7,096 nucleotides of DNA, taken from contig DCUH01000020.1 of the NCBI GenBank assembly GCA_002327765.1, positions 1,563-8,658 of the forward strand, given 5' to 3'. This document shows, piece after piece, positions 1-4,456 of the stretch. The number at the start of each line of letters is the position of its first letter. Within the stretch, counting starts at the first letter, position 1. The notes beneath the pieces were generated by a model that did not search any database, had not been told where the DNA came from, and saw only the letters and a program-made list of their open reading frames with translations. This stretch comes from a bacterium UBA2219 (GTDB taxonomy: Bacteria > Desulfobacterota > Deferrimicrobia > Deferrimicrobiales > Deferrimicrobiaceae). Made by a program: the position numbers and the translations under genes.

Positions 1-917
1 CCGAGGACGCCGTTCATCGGCGTGCGGATCTCGTGGCTCATGTTCGCCAGGAACTGCGACTTCGCCCGGTTGGCGTGCTCGGCCGACTCCTTCGCGGCGT
101 GGAGGTTGGATAGCGCCTCCTGCAGCTCGCTCGTGCGGGCGTTCACTTTCCGGTCGCGTTCCTGGACCTGGTCGAGGATGTTGTTGAAGCCTTCGAAGAG
201 GTAGCCCAGCTCGTCGTCGTCCTGCTTGACGCCGCGCACGGAGTAGTCCTTCCTCTCCAGGACCGCGTTCATGGTGCTCGCGAGGCTCACGATCGGCCGG
301 GAGAGCAGGCGGGCCAGGTACCGGGAGAGGAGGAACGCCAGCAGGGAGGCCGCCGCCAGGATCCCGACCATGGCGGTCCCGAACCAGGACATCAGCTCCC
401 GGAACTTGTCGGTGGAAGCCTGGATCACGATCGTGCTCAGGCGGACCCCCTCCATGTCGATGTCCTCGACGACGGTGAGCGACCGGCCGAGGATCAGGAT
501 CCTGCCCGATTCGAACCGGAGGGAGGCGATCCGGTTGGGGTCGGCCCATGCGGGGGCCCCGGGGTCCTCGAGGTTCATGTGGACGATGGGGTGTCCCCGG
601 TCCGAATCGTGGGTGTAATGGGCGAGGATCCGCAGGTTGGAGTCGACGACGTACGCCGAGAGCACGTCGCTCCGCGTCTTCAGGGCGTTCAGCGACTCCT
701 GGATCGCCGATTTGTCGTCGAACAGCACCGCGGCGATGGTGGAGCTGCCGATGACCTCCGCGATCGAGGAGAGGTCCTGCCGGACCGCCCTCTGCGACGA
801 GATCGTTCCCAGGACGGCAAAGGCGAGGAAGACCCCGATCAGCACGGCGGCGATGGAGAGCATGAATCCCGCCGTCAGCTTGTTCTTGATCCGCCCTTTC
901 CGGTAAATGTTCGGCAT
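1..917 (-). CDS. CHASE8-HAMP-HisKA sensor histidine kinase, probably hybrid (partial, C-terminus off window)
   Basis: This is the N-terminal 305 codons of an inner-membrane sensor kinase that continues past the left edge. Seen in translation: a basic start (MPNIYRKGRIKNK), a membrane segment at about residues 15-41, a periplasmic domain at about 42-170, a second membrane segment at about 180-200, a HAMP domain at about 200-255 (RPIVSLASTMNAVLERKDYS, then DDDELGYLFEGFN), a charged heptad-like linker at about 255-290, and the H-box ANMSHEIRTPMNG with phosphoacceptor His295. The periplasmic part (SSIAEVIGSSTIAAVLFDD, then SDVLSAYVVDSN) looks like CHASE8, the sensor domain of YfiN-type diguanylate cyclases. 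The H-box style is that of BarA/GacS-like hybrid kinases, so an ATPase domain and receiver domains are expected outside the window; this is inferred. The ATG lies 4 bases after the stop of the YfiR-like gene with only a distant weak GAAGG, suggesting translational coupling. The ligand and output are unknown; the domain calls are firm apart from CHASE8, which rests on pattern resemblance. Confidence 0.93.
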   Translation of the reverse strand, partial: MPNIYRKGRIKNKLTAGFMLSIAAVLIGVFLAFAVLGTISSQRAVRQDLSSIAEVIGSSTIAAVLFDDKSAIQESLNALKTRSDVLSAYVVDSNLRILAHYTHDSDRGHPIVHMNLEDPGAPAWADPNRIASLRFESGRILILGRSLTVVEDIDMEGVRLSTIVIQASTDKFRELMSWFGTAMVGILAAASLLAFLLSRYLARLLSRPIVSLASTMNAVLERKDYSVRGVKQDDDELGYLFEGFNNILDQVQERDRKVNARTSELQEALSNLHAAKESAEHANRAKSQFLANMSHEIRTPMNGVL

Positions 918-921
918 GCGC

Positions 922-1494
922 TTATTTTGCGCCTTCGCGGTGTATGGCCTTGGCCAGGGAGAGCAGCTTCGAGCTGATGGTCAGCCCCGCCTGCCTCGCC
1001 GATTCCGTGTTGACCTCGAAGCCGATCCGGTCGCCCGCGAGGACTAGCCCGATGACGCCGCCCCGTTGGGCGAACCGGTCCATGTCGCCGACGGTCAGGA
1101 TGTTCCGCGCGTGGGCGGCGCGAAGGATCGACGGGAGGCGGTTCCCCGCCGACGAGGAGACGAACAGCATGCGGCAGTTCCTTAAGGATTCGATGCCGGA
1201 CACCCTCTGCACGACGATCGGCCTCCCATGGGCGGCCTTCCCCTCCAGGACCGAAAGGGCCTCCCCGAAGGGGTCGTCGCCGACGACGGCGATGACGAAC
1301 GGCTGGCCCGCGTCCGCCGGCGCCGTGTCGCTCCAGGTCACGAACTTCGTGAAGTTGAACAGGATGGCGGCCTTGACCTCGTACTCCTTCGTCGACGGCT
1401 GCTCCCCCAGCGCCGGGCGCGGGAGGGCGGTCCCGAGGAACAGGGAGAGGGCGAGGAGCAGGCGAAGCGCCCTGTGTCGCCGTCGGTCGGTCAT
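922..1494 (-). CDS. YfiR-family periplasmic protein (DUF4154)
   Basis: A 190-residue secreted protein. The signal peptide is clear: basic MTDRRRHRALR, a leucine-rich core, then a likely cleavage after PRPALG at about residue 30. The mature part carries family hallmarks in order: EYEVKAAILFNFTKFVTW (37-54), FVIAVVGDDPFGEALSVLEG (66-85), GRPIVVQRV (90-98), CRMLFVSSS (107-115), NILTVGDMDRFAQRGGVIGL (131-150), IGFEVN (157-162) and SSKLLSLAKAI (174-184). In Pseudomonas YfiR is a periplasmic repressor of the CHASE8 diguanylate cyclase YfiN; the kinase just downstream also appears to have CHASE8, so a similar repressor role is inferred. Only one cysteine (Cys107) is present, so the intramolecular disulfides of Pseudomonas YfiR cannot form. 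An open frame extends upstream to 1680, but it runs inside the receptor gene; the ATG at 1494 has GGGGAG 6 bases ahead and begins directly with the signal peptide. It is 13 bases from the receptor stop. Confidence 0.93.
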   Translation of the reverse strand: MTDRRRHRALRLLLALSLFLGTALPRPALGEQPSTKEYEVKAAILFNFTKFVTWSDTAPADAGQPFVIAVVGDDPFGEALSVLEGKAAHGRPIVVQRVSGIESLRNCRMLFVSSSAGNRLPSILRAAHARNILTVGDMDRFAQRGGVIGLVLAGDRIGFEVNTESARQAGLTISSKLLSLAKAIHREGAK

Positions 1495-1500
1495 CCCCGG

Positions 1501-1506
1501 CTCCCC
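1501..1506 (-). promoter_or_regulatory. Ribosome binding site deciding the YfiR-like start
   Basis: On the minus strand GGGGAG lies 6 bases before the ATG at 1494, inside the 13-base gap after the receptor stop codon. It supports the 190-residue start over the longer frame that would overlap the receptor gene by 173 bases. Confidence 0.7.
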
Positions 1507-1507
1507 G

Positions 1508-3550
1508 TCAGAACCTGCACGTCGCCTGGATCCGGTAGCTGCGGCCGTCCTGCGGGATGGAATACTGAAGGTGCTCGGTGCCCGCCGGATCGGCGTAGCG
1601 CTTGTCGAACAGGTTGTACACGCTCGCGGACAGCTCCAGCCCCCCCGGGAGTTTCCGCGCGAGGAGCGTGGCGTTCGCAACCGTGTACCCTCCCACGGAT
1701 TTCTGCGCCTTGCCCGGAAGGTTTTTCCTAGGGCCGATGTACTGCGCTTCCGGGGAGAGGAAGAGCCTGCCGGGGAGCAGGGGGAAGGACAGGTTCAGCT
1801 TCGCCATGTCCTTCGGCGAGTTGGGGAACGTGCCTCCCCCGTGCCGGTACTCCGCCCTCTGCCAGGCGTAGCTGGCGCGCCCCTGGATGCCGCCGGTCAG
1901 CTTCCCTTCCATCTCCAGTTCCAGGCCGTTCGTTTCGATCGACTCGTTGTTTTCGAAGTGGTCCAGCCCGTCGGACGGGTCCGGCTGTATCGTGATGAGA
2001 TCGTCGATGCGGTTGTGGAAGACGGAGGCGGTCGCCTTCCAGGAGCCGCCGAGCCCCTCCATCCGCTGCTCGAGGACCGCCTCGATCGAGCGGATGGTCT
2101 CCGGGCGAAGGTCCGGGTTCGGCTTCATCGTCAGGTTGTCCCCGTAATACAGCTCATAGCAGTTGGGTGTCCGGTACGCCCTTCCGTAGAGCAGCTTGGC
2201 GGCCGTCTTTTCCAGCGGCATCCAGATCAGGCCGAGTCGCGGGTTCGTCGTCCCGCCGAAGGTGCTGTAGCGGTCGTACCGCACCCCCGCGTTCAGGATC
2301 AGCTTCGGGTGGAACCGGATCTCGTCCTGCAGGTACGCCCCCCACTCTTTTGAGGACTGGCGCGAGTCGACGTAAGGGGGCGGGAAGCCGAGGTCGTAGT
2401 TCTGCTGGTCCTTGCGGTAATCGTTGCGGAGCTCCACGCCCGCCGTCAGCCGGTGGCGGTCCCGGACCGTCTTGACGGCTTTCAGCTCCGCGCCGAAGGA
2501 GGAGGCCTTCGCGTAGTCCTTGTTGATCACGTCGGGATCGCCCGGCGCGTAGTTGAAGATGTAGTCCGCCCAGTAGTAGTACTCGTCGTAATAGGCGCGC
2601 GCCATCAGGTTCAGCCCGCCGTCAAGGTCCTTCTCGTACCGCAGGTCCAGGAAGCCCGTGCGGTCGCCGGTGTATGTCCCGTCCGCGTCGAAGACCGTGC
2701 CGAAGGATGCCGTCGGCAAACGTTTCGTGCGGTTCCCGCGCGCCCCTGCCAGGGTGAAATCGCCCCAGGAGACCTTTGCGAACAGGCTGTCGTACCGTTC
2801 CCTGTCGTCGCCTTCCGCGACGCCGTTGTTGGTCGCGGGATCGTCGTATTCCGGGAAGTACAGGTCCTGCCCCCGGCTGTCGGCAGCCGTTCCCGAGACG
2901 AGGATCGCGGGGCCGTTCAACATGTAATCCTTCGCCGCCGTCGCCCGTCCTTTGTACGTCCGCCAGCTTCCGGCGCTGCCGGAAACTTCCGCGCCGTCGA
3001 TATGGTAGGCCCGCTTCGTGATGACGTTGATGACGCCGAAGAAGGCGTTGGAGCCGTAAAGGGACGAAGAGGGGCCGCGGACGACCTCCACGCGCTCCAC
3101 GAGGTCGATGTCCACGGGGAAGTCGTTCCCGATCGGGGTCTGGTCGTAGATGCTGTTGTTTATGCGGTGGCCGTCCACGAGGAGCAGGACCCGGGTGTTG
3201 TAGTCCCCCGCGGGCTGGAACCCGCGGATCCCCACGTAGCTGTAGTTCCGGTCGTTGGTGACGAAGATGCCGGGCAGCGACCGGAGGAGGTCCGCAAGGG
3301 TCCTGTAGCCGTACTTTCGGATATCCTCGGCGGTCACGACGCTGGCGTACGTGGGCGCCTCGCTCACTCTCTGCTCGTAGCGGGAAGCCCCGACGATGGT
3401 CACGTTCATCAGCGATTCCAGGCTCATCCCGGTCAGGTCGGCAGCGCCGGCGGCGTTCGCCGGCACGGCCGCCAGGGCGGCGAGAAGCAGGAGGAGGAAC
3501 CGCATCGGGACCTTGCGGTATGCCTGGATGCCGAAAGGTGTCTTTGCCAT
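1508..3550 (-). CDS. TonB-dependent outer-membrane receptor
   Basis: A 680-residue outer-membrane beta-barrel with N-terminal plug that imports or senses a ligand using TonB energy. A signal peptide (RFLLLLLAALAAVPANA) ends near residue 33. A TonB-box-like stretch follows (MNVTIVGAS, 48-56). The plug runs at about 60-180 with typical motifs: TYASVVTAEDIRKYGYRTL, LLRSLPGIFV, GIRGF, RVLLLVDGHRINN, and ERVEVVRGPSSSLYGSNAFFG before GVINVITK. Barrel motifs include TNPRLGLIW (435-443), YGRAYRTPNCYELYYGDN (455-472), NPDLRPETIRSIE (478-490) and VYNLFDKRYADP near the end. The last residue is Phe, as expected for BAM-dependent barrels. An aromatic patch (about 320-334, YYDEYYYWADY then IFNY) is notable. 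First gene of the operon with the YfiR-like protein and kinase. Start choices are TTG 3553, ATG 3550 (GGGGGAG only 3 bases ahead) and ATG 3505 (AAGG 5 bases ahead, giving a shorter signal peptide). The ligand cannot be read from sequence. Confidence 0.95.
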   Translation of the reverse strand: MAKTPFGIQAYRKVPMRFLLLLLAALAAVPANAAGAADLTGMSLESLMNVTIVGASRYEQRVSEAPTYASVVTAEDIRKYGYRTLADLLRSLPGIFVTNDRNYSYVGIRGFQPAGDYNTRVLLLVDGHRINNSIYDQTPIGNDFPVDIDLVERVEVVRGPSSSLYGSNAFFGVINVITKRAYHIDGAEVSGSAGSWRTYKGRATAAKDYMLNGPAILVSGTAADSRGQDLYFPEYDDPATNNGVAEGDDRERYDSLFAKVSWGDFTLAGARGNRTKRLPTASFGTVFDADGTYTGDRTGFLDLRYEKDLDGGLNLMARAYYDEYYYWADYIFNYAPGDPDVINKDYAKASSFGAELKAVKTVRDRHRLTAGVELRNDYRKDQQNYDLGFPPPYVDSRQSSKEWGAYLQDEIRFHPKLILNAGVRYDRYSTFGGTTNPRLGLIWMPLEKTAAKLLYGRAYRTPNCYELYYGDNLTMKPNPDLRPETIRSIEAVLEQRMEGLGGSWKATASVFHNRIDDLITIQPDPSDGLDHFENNESIETNGLELEMEGKLTGGIQGRASYAWQRAEYRHGGGTFPNSPKDMAKLNLSFPLLPGRLFLSPEAQYIGPRKNLPGKAQKSVGGYTVANATLLARKLPGGLELSASVYNLFDKRYADPAGTEHLQYSIPQDGRSYRIQATCRF

Positions 3551-3651
3551 CAACTCCCCCGTCTTCCAGCGGGTTCGGTTGGCGCTGCAGAGCCGTCGAT
3601 CCGATCGCGATTTCCGCGTCGATTGTCATTCATATCGGTTTTCCAAAGGGA

Positions 3652-3667
3652 ATTCTTGAAAAAGAAT
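3652..3667. repeat. Short inverted repeat over the minus-strand -10 box
   Basis: ATTCTT (3652-3657) and AAGAAT (3662-3667) form a perfect 6-bp dyad with a 4-base centre. One arm coincides with the proposed -10 box, a usual position for a repressor operator. It does not match a Fur box well. It could also be chance in AT-rich sequence. Confidence 0.35.
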
Positions 3668-3679
3668 CTTAATTGTCAG
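3652..3679 (-). promoter_or_regulatory. Candidate sigma70 promoter for the receptor-YfiR-kinase operon
   Basis: On the minus strand CTGACA (3674-3679, 5 of 6 matches to the -35 consensus) and AAGAAT (3652-3657, 4 of 6 to the -10 consensus) are separated by 16 bases in the most AT-rich part of the window. The start of transcription would be near 3645, giving a leader of roughly 95 bases. This is a prediction by eye. Confidence 0.45.
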
Positions 3680-3682
3680 GGC

Positions 3683-3712
3683 GCCTTTCGGGAAGTATCC
3701 GCGAGAAAAGGC
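3683..3712. repeat. Imperfect hairpin/dyad between the divergent promoters
   Basis: GCCTTT (3683-3688) pairs with AAAGGC (3707-3712), and an inner stem GGA/TCC closes the loop AGTA (3694-3697). Allowing small bulges on the 3' arm, about 11 pairs can form. It sits between the two candidate promoters, so under that model it is not transcribed and would act as a DNA operator. If the minus-strand start is further upstream it could be an RNA hairpin. There is no U-tract following it, so a terminator is not supported. Confidence 0.35.
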
Positions 3713-3747
3713 TTCCGGGGCCGCTTCCACCGGATGAACGGCGCATG

Positions 3748-3776
3748 TTGACCTTTTCTGGCAAATTCTGTACATT
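3748..3776 (+). promoter_or_regulatory. Candidate sigma70 promoter for the HTH-EIIA/hydrogenase-like operon
   Basis: TTGACC (3748-3753, 5 of 6) and TACATT (3771-3776, 4 of 6) are separated by exactly 17 bases. Transcription would start around 3783, one or two bases before the ATG at 3785, so the message would be leaderless or nearly so. Consistent with this, no Shine-Dalgarno sequence is visible ahead of the ATG. Confidence 0.5.
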
Positions 3777-3784
3777 TGTGTCCC

Positions 3785-4456
3785 ATGATGTCCATCCAGG
3801 AAGTCGCGCGCGAGCTGCGGGTCTCCGAAAAGACCGTCCGGCGCATGCTCTGGCGGGGAGAGCTGAAAGGGATCCGCGTGGGCGGGCAGTGGCGTTTCCC
3901 GGTCGAGAGCCTTGCGGACCTCCTTCCTTCGGGCGTGGCCGCGTCCCCCCGGTTTTCGCCCCCGCCCCGCGGCGCGTCGATCCGCGAGCTGATCGACATC
4001 GGCGGGATCCATTACCGGATCGCGGGCGACAGCCCCCACGAGGTCCTGCGGGAAGTCGTCGAGGAGACCCCCTGCGTGCCGGCGGCCGTACGCCCCGCGC
4101 TGTTCAAGGCGATCTGGGAGCGGGAGTCGCTCTGCTCGAGCGGCATCGGCAAAGGCATCGCCGCGCCCCACCCGATCGTGCCGAGGTGGGCGCCCCGATC
4201 GGACATCCCGTCGTGCATCGGGCTCTTTTTCCTGGAGCGCCCCGTGGATTTCGGATACGTCGACGGGGAGAAGGTCTCGATCGTGTTCCTCCTGCTCCTG
4301 AAGACGCTGCAGGAGCATCTCCGGACGCTGGCCCGGCTGGTCCGGCTTCTCCGGGAAGACTCGCTGACCGCCTTCCTCCATGAAGTACCCCTTCGTCCCG
4401 CGATCCTTTCCGAGCTGTCCCGCCTGGAAAAGGCGGTCCTGCCGGGGGAACCGTGA
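3785..4456 (+). CDS. HTH (excisionase/MerR-like) - PTS EIIA type-2 fusion regulator
   Basis: A 223-residue soluble protein with two domains. Residues 2-47 are an excisionase-type winged HTH: MSIQEVARELRVSEKTVRRM, then GELKGIRVGGQWRF, the usual helix-turn-helix plus wing. After a Pro/Ala-rich linker (about 48-62), residues 65-220 form a PtsN/EIIA-fructose-mannitol type domain with the active-site motif GIGKGIAAPHP, in which His129 is the expected phosphorylation site, and the second conserved histidine His178 in EHLRTLARL. Family knowledge: such EIIA domains accept phosphate from HPr/NPr. The inference is a DNA-binding regulator whose activity follows PTS phosphorylation, not a sugar transporter; no EIIB or EIIC is present. 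It overlaps the HyfB-like gene by 4 bases, so the two are cotranscribed and probably coupled. ATG 3785 and ATG 3788 are adjacent; an in-frame TTG at 3776 lies inside the -10 box and is unlikely. No ribosome binding site is visible. Confidence 0.92.
   Translation: MMSIQEVARELRVSEKTVRRMLWRGELKGIRVGGQWRFPVESLADLLPSGVAASPRFSPPPRGASIRELIDIGGIHYRIAGDSPHEVLREVVEETPCVPAAVRPALFKAIWERESLCSSGIGKGIAAPHPIVPRWAPRSDIPSCIGLFFLERPVDFGYVDGEKVSIVFLLLLKTLQEHLRTLARLVRLLREDSLTAFLHEVPLRPAILSELSRLEKAVLPGEP

Larger units (their letters stand above)
3551..3784. other. Divergent intergenic regulatory region
   Basis: This 234-base stretch is the only non-coding gap of any size in the window. It separates the two divergent operons and contains the only AT-rich segment (about 3625-3675). 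It holds one promoter candidate per strand, a 6-bp dyad on the minus-strand -10 box, and a longer imperfect dyad between them. The predicted receptor 5' leader (about 3551-3645) is nearly 100 bases. I could not match it to a c-di-GMP or cobalamin riboswitch by eye. Confidence 0.7.

Noticed and set aside
1495..1680. Upstream extension of the YfiR-like gene to a start at 1680
   Set aside because: The extra 62 codons overlap the receptor gene, are Arg/Ser/Pro-rich, and would bury the signal peptide. The ATG at 1494 has its own ribosome binding site.
944..2353. 469-codon open frame on the plus strand
   Set aside because: It lies antisense to the YfiR-like and receptor genes. The translation is low-complexity Arg/Pro/Ala/Val-rich with no domain motif, as expected for a shadow frame in high-GC coding DNA.
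3551..3650. Riboswitch in the receptor 5' leader
   Set aside because: I looked for c-di-GMP-I and cobalamin core motifs because of the TonB/YfiR context and found none. A covariance-model search would be decisive.
2453..3751. 432-codon open frame on the plus strand
   Set aside because: It is antisense to the receptor gene and rich in Val/Arg/Gly/Asp without any recognisable motif, while the opposite strand has clear TonB receptor motifs throughout.
3759..3774. Possible sigma54 -24/-12 promoter (CTGGCAAATTCTGTAC)
   Set aside because: The GG of the -24 element is present, but the -12 element reads GTAC where TTGC is expected. The overlapping sigma70 candidate fits better, and there is no room for a ribosome binding site downstream.
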